A DNA stretch of 64,000 bases from Trematomus loennbergii (taxonomy: Eukaryota > Chordata > Actinopteri > Perciformes > Nototheniidae). The stretch lies in NCBI GenBank assembly GCA_012861695.1, contig JAAOOA010000086.1, positions 7,903,885-7,967,884 on the forward strand, given 5' to 3'. Position 1 is the first letter of the stretch, and each line of letters starts with the position of its first letter. The position numbers and the translations under genes are program-made. Positions 28,261-41,400 of the stretch are shown here, piece after piece. The notes under the pieces were generated by a model. The model was not told the DNA's origin. It did not search any database and saw only the letters and a list, made by a program, of their open reading frames with translations.

Positions 28261-31200
28261 CAGTGGACCCGATTGCAGAAAACAACCAAACAAATGCAAA
28301 TAAAGAAGAGCAGGGCTAGGCTATCCCTGTTTTAACCGTTCCCTATTTGCATTTCAGTCATAATGCATTTCCCTGTGTCATGGAAACCAGAGCAGACGTT
28401 TTAAGGGCCGGGGGGACCCTATAAAAAAAAGCACCAATGAACAGCGTGAGCACCAAGAGGGGGCCACACTGGTGCACGACTGTCTCCAGCGAACAGCCCT
28501 TCCCCTCTCCACACAAACTGTCACTCCGATCCTCTTAGGGTCCCTCTTTAGTATGCACTACACAGCCTAAGGTTAGCACACACTCTTTAGTCTGCAGCAC
28601 AATTAACACAACATACATGACAAACAAGCACAGGGGACTGAGGCCCTGCATTAAAAAAAGAAGCCCAAATCGGCGTACAGCTTGGCAGTGATAAACCAGT
28701 GAGGGTGGTACAAAGGCGGCAGAGCACACACTGCCTCCTTGATCATAATGGGATAGGTCTTGGCTCCAGGGGGCCTGTGTCAATAGGTACAAATGCCGCC
28801 CTGATATCTATTCTATACACGATGATCAACTCTTCAGTCACAGCCAGCCATCTTATTAAGAAAAGCATGTTTAATCAATGTCCTTATTTTCAGAAAGCGA
28901 TTCATTTCAAAACGTAACAAAGATGGCGACAACAATACTGCTACACAGTCAAAAGGTCACAGCATGCGTCTGCCTTGAGTGCACACCGTTGCAACGATAA
29001 ACATTTGTGGGCGGCGCGGTGGGATATAGCGGTCTCCCGCGGATCGTCGCTGCCATCAAGTAAAGTAAGCAAAGAGGGACACGCGGCACTGAATCCCTTC
29101 CTTACAGCTCTCCGATGCTCGTCCCGAGGAAAGCTTCACATCCTTTTCAAAACAGTCCAAGAATAAGAGGATTATTTTTACAAAAACCTTTCCAATGCAA
29201 AGCCAAGTTCAGCCCAGTGAGTGGACGAGCATTTGTTAGGGTTAAAGTAAAGCAGTGGAGACGGGGTAAAGTGGAGGAAGGGAGGAGGCTGTTGATAAAG
29301 CATCAGGTCAACACAGCTTTTCATCAGCCCTCCAGCTTGGCTCCTCTTCCTCTGTGCATCAAGTCTATCATCACATCACCACCAAAGCTATATTATCTGC
29401 CAGTCAAAAGGCGTAGCTGCAGACAGATTCATTACACATGTGCATAAAAAGCATACACATGTGGCCACACATACCCTATAACAAATGTTAAAAAATAATT
29501 AATACCCAACCACCAGCTCTTGCTCAAACTGTCGGCCTGATCAGCCGAGCGGCAAGTGGCTTAGCATTCAGAACCTGCACGGACTTCTCTTTCAAATGTG
29601 TTTACTGCATCAGTTCATTATTCTCTTAATCACATACACTCGTAGTGCAATGTTAAGAAATATAGAAATTGGACATTTTTAACACATTGCTGTTATTTAT
29701 ATGGGGGATGGGAATTCTAAATCCTTTCACTGCCAATTCACTTATGTAACAGATAAAGCAACAATGTGCAGCAATTAGCATACTGTTACTTCTTGATGAT
29801 TCTTGGCATTTGCTCAGTCAGCTGTGTGCATGACTGGTTTAATAATTAGTCCCATCTCCAGGTATGAACATGATGCAGTAGAACTCCAAACACTAAAATC
29901 CTGCACACATGATAAAGTCAGCTACTCTCTGAGAGACAAGAAGGTTGCACTCACATTCATTCCAAACAGTCTTAGGACAGCTGTGCTATAATCCAGATCA
30001 CAAAGCTCAACGTTTGGTGGCCACATATTCCTTGTTCACTCAAAAAACTCAGACTGCTAGTTTAGGCTAATCTGAACACTCCAGATACTAAAGCACTGAG
30101 ACCACACCGCATCTTAAACAGTGCAAGAATGCTAGCAAATGTCGGTGCCCGTCACCTAAACCATAAGCTTGGCACCAGCTTGCGTTTCTTTGCAGACACT
30201 CCAAAATAATGGATCAAGGGGTGGACTTTTCTCTACATGTAGGAATGAACAGACATCAGGAGAATACTTCATATGTTGAATGCATGGATGGAGAACAACT
30301 GAAACAACACTTCTATGGTTAGACCAACACACTGACATTAAACAAAGCCACCTGTCTTACAGGTCATCTAACTGCCAACCTCCAATCCGCATTTCATGGG
30401 GGAGGCTAAGGGTCCTCTTTCAGAAGTATTTGGACTATCTGCAGTGCAGGAAGCTCGATGCTAATTCTGGTCAAAGTATTTCACCTTACCTTTCATCTTT
30501 TCACCAGCCTAACTGATTTCTAAAATACAAGAGACACTGGCTGTGTCTTGTAGAGTACTAAGATTTGTCAGCCACAGTCAAAATGTACAAGCTGGTGTTC
30601 ATTTTCCGTAGTCTGCAATAACATAAGGGGTCTTAAAGTAATAATAAAAAAACTCTACAAGGGAATCCTGCATCCTAAGAAGAAGGTTCAATAAGTGGAG
30701 AATGATTTTCCTGTGTACTTGCATACTTTGTTTGCATTGATGTGAATCAAAAGTATTATTTAGCACCTGGTAGAGGACAGCTGTACCTCTTCCCTGCAGA
30801 ATGATACTGTAAAATATATGTTGCTAGTTGCTATTAATTGCGAGAGTATACCTAACAGAAAATTTAAATATGAACATAAAAGGTAATAAATCTGTGTGAA
30901 ACCCCAGTATTGCTCACCTTTGAGCATGTGTACATAGATTATTCATAGTTTATCTCCTGATCATGTGGTAGCTGCATTTCATATTCACTGTGACGCTTCA
31001 GATTCAGTTGCACACAAATTTCAATCACAGTAAATGCCAAGTGCCATTGTTAATTAAATCCAGCCAATCAATTACCAGGAACAACAGGAAGCATTGGCAG
31101 AAGATGGTGCAAAAGCAGCAGTGAGGTGTGGTTTGGCCCTGGGCTCAATAATAATCATTTCTTGTTGATGTCCTTAATGCTAATGTTGATTCAACAGCAA

Positions 31201-32353
31201 AAAATAGAGCTTTTTAATTTGACATATTTCACATTCCCATTGACTGTGAACAGGCCTTTGTTTCGACACGAATCCTGTGTTTTTCTTTTTGTAGTATTTA
31301 CATCAACTGTACAAAAGTTGCAAGCATTGAGCCAATACACACTGAATAAAGTTTCCAAAGTTGCAGGTAGTAGGTGTAGGATTTCCATTATATAACTGAT
31401 ATCATTGTTGCATTACATGAACCCGCCACGCTAGTTATTCAGCCAGGTGCATTGTTTACCAGACTATATTCACATCCAGCAATCCTTCATGAGTAGCAGG
31501 ATAGCAGAGAATTTGATTGATTGATGATCAGGTGAAATGTTGCATTACTGCCAATTTGAAATAATTTCATCTGGTCTTAACAATTCTTGCTGCTGCTCTT
31601 AGTGTAGCTTTCTTGTTGAGTCTGGTTTTACATAGGGGACCGGGTGCAGCATCCTAAATACAAAGCTGTGTGATGCAGAAACCTTTTTGATTTTCTTCCA
31701 ATGGGCAGTTGATGTAAAGAAGATATTTTGGAATAAAAAGACTGTCAGCTCGACTGGGTGTTTTGACAGGCGATCATACCGGCTCAACTGTTTCAAAGGG
31801 ATCAGTCCCAAACTTCCTTATTGTCTGAACAGGAAGTGGGCAATCATTTAGCATGTTCTATAATAAATCATCACATCTGATTCAACAATGATGCAATAAT
31901 GACAAAATCCTACACATAGTAGCTTCAAGGTCATCTTAGGTGTCTGAGAATAGATGGTCATTTCTAGGAAACAGGAACATTTACACAGTAACAATTCACA
32001 AAAGTGCATAAATGACCACCAGCAAAAGGAGGATTTGGGAGAAAAGGAGATACAAGAAACTAGGATTTAGTCATGCAGGAAGCTGTACTTCCTGTGAGCC
32101 TAAAATGATTTCAATTGCCAACCAACTGCCCAAATAGAGAAAAGGATGAAATCAAAACTAGGAAAAAAAACAAAAATTCAAGTCATTCTTCTAGTCTTAC
32201 AAAGCCCGCTGTGCGCATCACGGTGGGAGGGACACAGCTCGCCTGTTAGACAAAGTGCTCCCACTCCCCTTTTCCTGGATTTCAATGCCTTGGAAAAAGC
32301 TCTCATTTCATGAGTACAGTACTTCAAAAAAGAAACTCAAACCAGTTTCAGCA

Positions 32354-32356
<3 letters not shown>

Positions 32357-32390
<34 letters not shown>
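32357..32390 (+). repeat. (AT)n microsatellite
   Basis: About 17 AT units followed by a short A run, about 670 bp beyond the rxrb stop codon, so probably within or near its 3' UTR. Confidence 0.85.
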
Positions 32391-32396
<6 letters not shown>

Positions 32397-33057
32397 AGCA
32401 TAAAATATTTCAATATTTACGGGATTGGATGAACTCACTGGGAGGCTAAGTCTGGCTGATCGTTAAAGGACACCTCCTGACCAATCAGAAGTGATGATGA
32501 TGGACAGTTGATTGAAATGCTAAGCACCGTAAGCTAAAACCATACATGAACAACTAACCGGATAGTGAAGGATAGAATATATGGAGGTGCAGCTAGCAGT
32601 GTCAGATATTACCGAAGTGAAAATGGGGAACGTTTATCAGTTACGCAGAAGCAAAAACCCACAGTGAGATGAAGATGTGAAAACTGAAGGCTAACCTAAA
32701 ATTAAGACATTTACTGTACATGTGTGACAAGACGGGGGGATATATTCCTTGATTCATAACCCCTATGGTGGAAAACTGAGTATGGAAAATGAGGGATAAC
32801 GGTTAAAAGAGTGTGTGTATGTGTGGTAGCATAATATTGTTTTCGTTGCATGTCAATTGATGCAAGTTAATATCTGCATGTGTGTGTGATGATAATAAGT
32901 CAGTGACATGGATTATGTGTGTGAGAGCCGGTACATTAAAACCAGCAGGGTGCTGCAGTTAAGCGAGGCTCGTGGAGAGGAGCCGTAGACCCGATGTGGG
33001 GGGGCGTGTTGGTGATCCTGGTGTGCATCGGATCCTGAGGGACCGAACCTGGCTCCT

Positions 33058-33205
33058 CTAGGTGAGCTGGTGAGGCGCCTCCAGCATCTCCATCAGGAAG
33101 GTGTCGATAGGCGTGTCGCCGATCAGCTTAAAGAAGAACAGGTGCTCCAGGCACTTCAGACCAATGGAGCGCAGTGCAGGGAGCCGGAGGAGGAGCTTCG
33201 CAAAC
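33058..33205 (-). CDS. rxrb: rxrb exon 10, helices 10-12 and stop
   Basis: 148 nt, acceptor ctctgcag, encoding [36 protein letters not shown] and [12 protein letters not shown], then TAG at 33060-33058. This holds the helix 10/11 dimer interface, the pocket residues equivalent to Cys432 and His435, and the AF-2 helix 12 (FLMEML). The exon itself is undamaged, but as sequenced the upstream frameshifts prevent it from being translated. Confidence 0.95.
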
Positions 33206-36200
33206 CTGCAGAGTTAGAAATGATCTTAGAACGTTCACTGTTGGAAAACGTTATCTGGGCGTAAAACAATTCATCATATCCTGGCCTTCAGTCAGCTGGG
33301 CTACATCTTACTTTTTAGTGTAGAACTCCAGAGTGAAGCCCACTTTTAAAGAAATAATATTGCATTCATTAACTCCATTACATTTCTAAAAATCTTTTTA
33401 TAGTGAGTTTAGAACATGGAACCTAGCTAACAAACTATGGGATGAATAGAGATCATAAATAATTTGATCTGGTGCCAAAATTTGGATAAAAGAAAAGTAA
33501 TAGAAAAGAATTTTTTTTAAGAAAACACAAACCTTTAAGAATGGGGACACTGCGCCTTTTAAACTTACTGTTGCTAATCTAAAATGAAGGGATTCAGCAA
33601 GGGCATAGTTTATCTCGCCTCAAATGTTTCCATCAACACATTATGGATGATATCATTTGGTCTTGTGGCTTCTACCGGAGCGTATTCCATCTTTTCACAA
33701 TATCATGGCTTAGGACATAAAACACAATCTTCTTCTATGATCTGAATGGGACGTGTACTTCCAGAGCCTCACTGTTGAGCTGTGTGTGTGTGATCCTACC
33801 TGCCCTGCTGATCGGGGTATTCTGTTTGCAGTAAGACTCGAGCGATGCGTACACCCTCTCTCTCAGGAGCTCCACCTCACTGGGGATGGACAGACCTTGC
33901 ATCTTTAGATGAAAAGAAAATGTACATTAACATTATCTCTGTACTGGAATGAAACACATTTGACATGTTTGCCATTTAAAACGCGGTATTTGGTGATTTT
34001 CAACATTCTATCTGTCCGTTTACCTGGGTTGAAGAGGATGATTGCTCGAAGGCACCCGAGCTCTGTCTTGTCCATTTGCATGTCTCTCATCTTGCTTACA
34101 AGCTCTGTCACACCCTGCAGAGAGGAGGAGGAGAGGAGAGGAGAGGAGAGGAGAGGAGAGGAGAGGAGAGGAGGGAGGAGGAGAGGAGAGGAGAGGAGAG
34201 GAGAGGAGAGGAGAGGAGAGGAGAGGAGAGGAGAGGAGAGGAGGAGAGGTGCAGGGGGAATCCCAGTTGGAGACAGGAGGACAATCCCAGATTAGGGAAG
34301 AAAGGACGGGAGATGGAAAAAGAGAGCAGAGAAAGCAATAAAAACAAGAGGAAGAAAGGGAGGGAAAAGGGTAAGAACAACAGAGAGGGACCATACTCTA
34401 TAATCACATTGTTATTAATGGTTACATCTCAATGTAATGATTTTTTGTTTAAGCTAGTAAATGTATGGCTGAACTGCTGGTTCTGCAGGAAAAAAGAAAA
34501 CATACAAGTTAAAGTAGAAGTTCAAACTGGCCAGGGTAGCAATGATTGTGCTTTTTCCTTGATCACCTTTGTGATATTTATAATTAGCTGTGCTGGCAAA
34601 TGTTTGAAGTGTTTTGCTGCCAAAGGGACTAAACAGAACGGAATCCTTGATTTTAGGGAACATATCATTTCAAATTCAAGGATCCATGCCCAAATTAGGG
34701 TAGGTCACGAGTTTGGTATAAAATAAATATGTATTTTAAATCTGTATTAACACGAAGTTCTGACAAACATGTTACATGATATGTGTTGCTGCAAGAAGGA
34801 AGACTTGGCCAGAGCGAGGGAGTGATCAAGGCATTACGGTTGTACTTTAATGTCACACATTCATTCTTAAAAATGCTTCACAAATGCTGAAACCTAAAGA
34901 AGTGAGATGTTTTTCCAGAGCAAGGCATACAAACTAGAGAAACATACCAACGTAAAACGCATCAGCACATTCTCATACAGAAACAAAAGAGATTCAGAAA
35001 AGGTAAAGTAATGCCAGTTAGGCAATGAGTGCATATTCAATCTTTTATCACTACTTCTGCTCGCATGCCTTTAATATGGATGAAAGAACTTTGAAGAGTA
35101 AAGCGTAAGAAGTGATGGCCACCAGAGACAGTTGATTTGCCGCTTATCATTAGTAGCTGACATTTTAAAAGCCAACGCCCAGGCCCACAAAACCAAGTTT
35201 GTTTTTATTCACACACAGGACCATGAATACAGTTTATTTATTTATTTAAATTGCGATAATGGAGGATTATGAGATTAAGTGCACCAAGAGTGTATTTCAT
35301 TAATGTTATTAAAAGTAATTATAGGACAGGCTCAACGGTGAATCAGGGCGTTTAAACACACTCTGACCTCACGGTGTGAAACAGTGTCCTCCACTGGAGT
35401 TTTATAGTATTTTCCCCACACTAATGCCCTGGAAAAGATAGCCCACACATTTTGATTTGCTTTTTTGGTCTGGTAAGGCTCAAGAATCGTCACAAACCAA
35501 ATGTGGTGCTGAATACAAATTTAAATCTCAGTGCTACTTTTTGTCACCATGACCTTAACCACACCCATTTGGTAATCAGGTCAAAGAAATCTTAGTAAAT
35601 GTTCAGATAAGGATCTTTGAGCGGACACCGGCTGCCTTCTGCAAAGCTGCGGAAAGCCTGAAAGCATCAACCTGCGAGCTTTGCTTCTGTGTTTGTTTCA
35701 AGAGGAGGGGTTTAAGGAAAGTGTTTGTGTAGTGGCGTAATTACCTGTCAAATATGGCCCCAACCTCGGCATTGTGCGCCCTGTGTATTCAATCACAATG
35801 TGTTATTACAATGTCATTACACAGTTAGATTGTTATTACATGACTTTCTTTTTTTCTGAGCTCTTCAGAAAGTCAGTGCTTACTTATGATTTCATTTGAA
35901 AAAATGTCAGTGGTACAAACCACTTTCTGTATGTATAAAACTGTTTTTAAAATAGTTTGTCATGGGGATCATTTGTTGTGTCTCGACTCACCTGTACCTA
36001 CACATCTATATGACTAAATGTGGACCTCTGATAAACATTGATCCATCATAATGTGGACTTAGATAAGTGACCAACTACAGTATATTTAAATGTTGTGAGG
36101 AGGTTATGATAAATAAAACGAGCCAAATGCATAACAGCAAAAAATAAGTTATTTAAAAGTTAAATACTATTAACCCCTCAAGTTTTTAAGTGTTCCTTGC

Positions 36201-38391
36201 TAAATCACAATACTTCATAAAAGGTCAATTAAAGTCCAACTGATTATTACGCTTACAAATTGTACCCTTAAATTGTCCTGTGTTTTCCTTTGAGAAGGTT
36301 CCTTTCTGGTATCGGTTTACATTGGTAGCAACCTTATTTCAATAGAGCTAATCAAATCATGCATAAAGCAGTTTCTGGGTCATTATATTAAAGGCAGAGC
36401 AGACAGTCACATTGAGCCAGACAGAAGCCTGCTGCACAACACAAGAGCCACACACTTTGAGCAACTCACACTAAAAACATGGCTTTAGCTTTTTTTAACG
36501 AGCGACGAAACGGGCAGTAACCCAGGAGATTGTAGCACACTTATTCATCCATAAATAAATAAAAAATATATACCGGTATATAATACATTTGAAGATCATG
36601 TTATTATTTTTGACTATATGGTTGATTCCAGTTGGACTTTAAGCAAGGTAAATTAACTGTGGCTATGTCTGAAAAAGAGAGGCTTGAGGTGCAAATTACA
36701 CAAAACAGAAACCGGCAGCTTGTAAATCAAGAAAAAGAGAAAAACAACTTTTCAAAAAACCCAATCGGTCGGATAAGAGAGGTGCGTACTGTCTTTGTCA
36801 TTGCTTGACTTTTTTCAGAATGTTACTGGTTGTGAATTTGGGGTAGTTGTGGAGACAAGAGAGCCCCCCTGCGTAGAATGACAAAGGTAGTACATACCTA
36901 CTCTTTCCAGTTTGTAAATTGTTGAGTTTCTTTATAGTTTTGCGTCTTCTCTTTGCTCAATATTTATTGCAAAATATGTTTCTGTTGTGTGGTTGCGGTG
37001 TCTGAAAAAGTAGTAGTATGTGTGTTGTTTGGTTTAATGTTACTGCACTTGTGGGTCAACCTAGTCAGAAGTTTACCTCAAGTAATGCAAAGAAAATACG
37101 TTCTGATATTTTAAAATGTACATCCTCCACAGTTAAATCCATGGCTTAAAATAGAAGCTGACACAAAGGCTGCTGCTATAGAGAGCAGTGCTTTGAGAAA
37201 AATGAAAAGGTGTCAGAGGGAAATCATAAGGCTGCTTGCCATAGGTCTAGTTAGCTTGCTGCGGGACAAAAGGTAAAAGTATCATTTTTAACTATGTAAA
37301 AACTGTGCAATAAACAGTGAAGTGACACGTTGTGATATAGTTGGGGTTTGACAGAAAAATCCTCAATAATTGGAGCATTTTTCTAAGTCAAGGTAGGTGA
37401 ACAAAGGGAACAGAAGAAATGTTTCACTCAAAGCAGAACATTTTTATTGAAAACTGTCGGTGCTACCCCTGGAAGATTCCAACAACTTCACATTATCACA
37501 TTAACCAGCATTTATTGAAATCAAAAGTGTTAATTTATTTAACTCTGCATAAAAACAAAATATATATATATTTTGTTGTGATATCTTTATTCTTTTTTAT
37601 TTAAATGTCATTAACATGCAGTATCACTTTTAAAGTAACACATGATGGTTGATGTGATAATGCAGAAGGCTGAAGAGGCCATGGCGGTAATAACGGTTAT
37701 GAGATGTTTTCTGTTGATCATGGAATTAGTATACTGGGATCACAAGAAGCTTGTTTTAGATTACTGCTTACTGCACATATTCTTATTTCATAGTTTATAT
37801 TCTATAATTCATTACATTCTATTTAGCTGTAAATTACTGCTTTATTTTATTGCTATTTAACTATATTTTATTACAGTGTCCTTAAGATTTCTTGTTTTAT
37901 ATGGAGATTCTTTGTTTTATATTTTATGTCTGCACCATGACATCAAGTCAAATTCCTCGTATGTGTGAACCTACCTGGCAATAAACCCGATTCTGATTCT
38001 GATGACTCTAGACTCAGTGTACTTAATGCCACCAATATATAGAAGCTTATATAAACACATAGACACAGTAACATTTCTATATTATTATTTATAGTAACTT
38101 TGATCATGGAAAGACATTTTTTACAACATAGTGTTTTTTTATGATGAGATCACAAACAATTATTCTTGTTTTATTTTTTTTATTTCGCAAAACAATTATT
38201 CCTTGGTCAGCAGAAAGAAAATGTAAAACTAAGATATATACCCATGGCCTCTTCAACAATCTGCACAGTAATGGGATTACAGTAACATATTTGAAGGAAC
38301 TTTAAGGGATACTCCTATTATTTATTCACATGTTAGTATTACATAAGCCAGCCGTTATCACGTTATCAAATGCTGCAACAGGTGCTATGCC

Positions 38392-38438
<47 letters not shown>

Positions 38439-41400
38439 CCATGCATGGCTATGGGTAAGCATTAGTCACCAGCGTCCGCGGCATGCGCTGTCACATCCAA
38501 CGCAGAACACAGCAGCTGCAGCCAACCAGACATGAGGACACAATAAGTTCTTACCCCAGCCACTAATGTAGCTAAACCTGAGTAATTCATATGGATAAAT
38601 AAAAGGCACATATTGTGTTTTTTATTCATGAAGCTCTCAGAATTGATGTGTATTTACAAGGTGATTTCAAAAAGGAGAATGAGGATATCACCTGGATTCT
38701 TATGGTCAATCTATTTTAGGCCTAAAGTAGGTGGTCCTAACACTGTTTAGGGGCAGATCTTTTCCGAGGGGAGTAAAAAGGACTTTAAGAAAGCACGTCT
38801 CTATGGTGGCATGTCCTCTCCAGTTGGGTCAGCCACCCAAACCTCTGAATGCTGGGAAATCACTGATGTTTCTGTCAAAGTGACACTGTTTGTGCATGTA
38901 TGCGTTTGTGTATTACCTGTCAAAGATGGCTCCGACGCCTGCACTGTGAGCACTGTTCCTGTGGACATGCAGGCCGGTGGCCAGCAGAATCCCGTCCTTC
39001 ACCGAGATGGAGCGATGGGAGAACGATGCAATCAGAAGTTCATTCCAGCCTGTTAAAGAGTCAGTGTCTTCATTAGGGATGCTCTGATCGATCGGCCGCC
39101 GATCGATATCGGCCGATATTCACTCTCGACCGATCGATCGGTGCTCTCTATAAAGGCCGATCAGGAGAGCCGATCACATGACGTAAAATACATGACACTT
39201 TTCTCTGTGCGCGGCAAAACAAGCTCGCCAAAATGGCTTCACCAGTCTGGCAGTATTTTAAGGTGTCCGAAAAAGACAATAAAATAGCGGTATGCAACGT
39301 GTGTGAAGCAGAAATCCCTCGTGGTGGAACGCAACAACGACAATTTAATACCACAAATCTCATTAGACATTTGAGAATTCCTCTCGTCAAAGAATACGGC
39401 GAGTATGAAAGGCAAGCCAGCGCCAAGTCAGTAAAAACTCCGTCATCCACTCAGTTGACAGTTAGTGACACATTTAAACGTCAGGAACCCTATAGCAGGG
39501 ACAGCAAGAAGTCAAAAGAAATAACAGCAAAGGTAATGGAATAGTAAATAAATATATAATGCTACACAACAGAGTTTCCGTTAGAAAGCTCTCCCGGATC
39601 ACCTGTAGCTCCGCCCGCGGTGACTGCCGGTGACACACACTTCCACCTAACAGGCCTAACACACTTAGCTATTTGATCTACCTCAGGAACAACCTAAACT
39701 AATTATAAATATATTTATTCTTCACTGTCGGGTCACTCATTACTGGATCAGTGGGCTGCATGAGACGGATACTGACGGGCTGTCAGGGGATGGGAGAGGG
39801 GGGAGAGGGAGAGAGGAGAGAGGGAGAGGGGGAGAGGGAGAGAGGGAGAGAGAGGAGAGAGAGGGAGAGGGGAGAGAGGGGGAGAGAGGAAAAGAGAGCA
39901 CTTCCGCTCATTTCTCCCGTGTTATTATCCAAAGTTAATGTAAACTTGAATAATGTACTTCATTTGAATGTAATAATTATGTTGGTTGTTGTTTGTGGAA
40001 GCGCATCATGTATTTAAACATTTATCTGAACTTTTCGATCCGTTACGATTATAAACTGAAGCAATATAAAAATGAGCCCCATTAACTGAGTTTTAAACAT
40101 CACTTTAAATGGAAGATCCCATAGCCCCCACCCACCCTATGATCGGATCGGCGATTGGTATCGGCCGATACTGATTCCGGTGATCGGCCCCAAAAACCCT
40201 GATCGGAGCATCCCTAGTCTCAATATTTCTAGTGAAATAAAAGTCTAAATATTCTACAGTTTTTTTGTTTCATATGCTTCACATAACAAAAGTATTGTTC
40301 AAACCCTCTCATTTGACATGGCTGTAGGAGACCATTTAAAAAAAAAAGTATTTCTTTAGTACTGAGTCCTCCAGGTTTTTTGAGATTATGGACACTAATA
40401 TTTAGTTCTATATTTTGAAAGAAAAAGGCAAAGACATACACCAGATTGCCTGAAGACTTCATCAAAGAAAGCAATATGATGATAGTATAATGTGTGTATA
40501 TATATATATATATAAAATATAACAATACAGGGTTTACTACTTAATCCGTTTTTAAATGTAAAATATTGGATTTACATTACAAAAGCAGTGTTTGTCTAAC
40601 ATTGTTTAATGTTTTGTGCAAGGTCATTAACATAAATTACTCAGACCAATTGCTATAAGGAATCACAGTGGTATTAAAGAACAATTTGATGGAGGAGCGC
40701 AAAACCCCGCAGTAATTGTTGTTTTGTAACGCAACCATTTCATTGTTTTTTTCCCCCCTATTTATTTTCTTTATACATGTTCCCTGTACTGTTGACACTG
40801 CTTTGTTGAATTGGAAAATATGAAAACATGATTTTTTTTTTTGTATCCCTATTGATCCATGAACCCTTGTTGAGGGAGACCCACCTGCCCGCAGCAGGAT
40901 GACTTGGTCGTCCAGGGCCAGCTCAGAGAAGTGAGGGATCCTCTTAGCCCACTCCACCAGGGTGAAGAGCTGCTTGTCTGCAGCCTGACAGATGTTGGTC
41001 ACTGGATCGTTGGGCTGAAGAAAGCAGATTTAGAGTTTGGGAATTATTTCATCTTTGAACTACAAATATAAACTGAAAATCATCAAATATTTGAAAAAAC
41101 AGTCATTACGAATTTTGCAGAAAGCCCCTCAAATGGATGCATTTTGTGGTTCATTTCCACCATTCAGACTACTCACAGAGCTGCCATCTGAACTTCCATC
41201 AGCATGAAGCTCCGTCTTCTGCTCTATAGCCACCTCCGCTTCCAAAATCTTCTCCACCGGCATCTCCTCGTTCACCACGCTAGTCGACTCCACCTCGCCT
41301 TCTCGTTCCCTGTTCCTCTGCCGTTCCTCTTGGACAGCTGCAGGGGTGGAGGGAAACAATGAATGAAGGACAAGAAAAGGGAGGAAGAATAGGATGATCA

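Larger units (their letters stand above)
11274..33057. other. intergenic interval between rxrb and the collagen gene
   Basis: About 22 kb with no recognisable conserved gene apart from the candidate exon near 27.1 kb. The 3' UTR of rxrb must begin at 33057 and run down from there; I could not place a poly(A) signal with confidence. Named repeats inside are listed separately. Additional low-complexity tracts are a G run at 17370-17382, purine-rich DNA at 18780-18960 (including GGT repeats near 18829-18847) and purine-rich DNA around 25400-25680. Long reading frames over these purine tracts, for example 17443-18072 and 18613-19155, are compositional. Confidence 0.6.
39074..40216 (+). mobile_element. 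hAT transposon, internally deleted, in rxrb intron 6
   Basis: Ends are TAGGGATGCTCTGATC and GATCGGAGCATCCCTA, 16-bp terminal inverted repeats with one mismatch, followed inward by multiple GATCGGCCG/CGGCCGAT subterminal motifs. Flanking 8-bp sequences GTCTTCAT and GTCTCAAT match at six of eight positions, fitting an aged hAT target duplication. The element keeps only a BED-finger fragment of its transposase (39233-39544) and a purine-rich satellite; the catalytic part is gone. It makes up about 62% of the 1.8-kb intron. Confidence 0.85.

Noticed and set aside
28042..28303. Repetitive peptides in several frames
   Set aside because: A 15-bp minisatellite keeps multiple frames open on both strands; no gene signal.
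33070..33264. Plus-strand 64-codon frame
   Set aside because: It is the antisense of the conserved rxrb last exon.
34020..34726. Overlapping frames of 99-216 codons on both strands
   Set aside because: They are produced by the (GAGAG)n microsatellite; part of the overlap is the antisense of rxrb exon 8.
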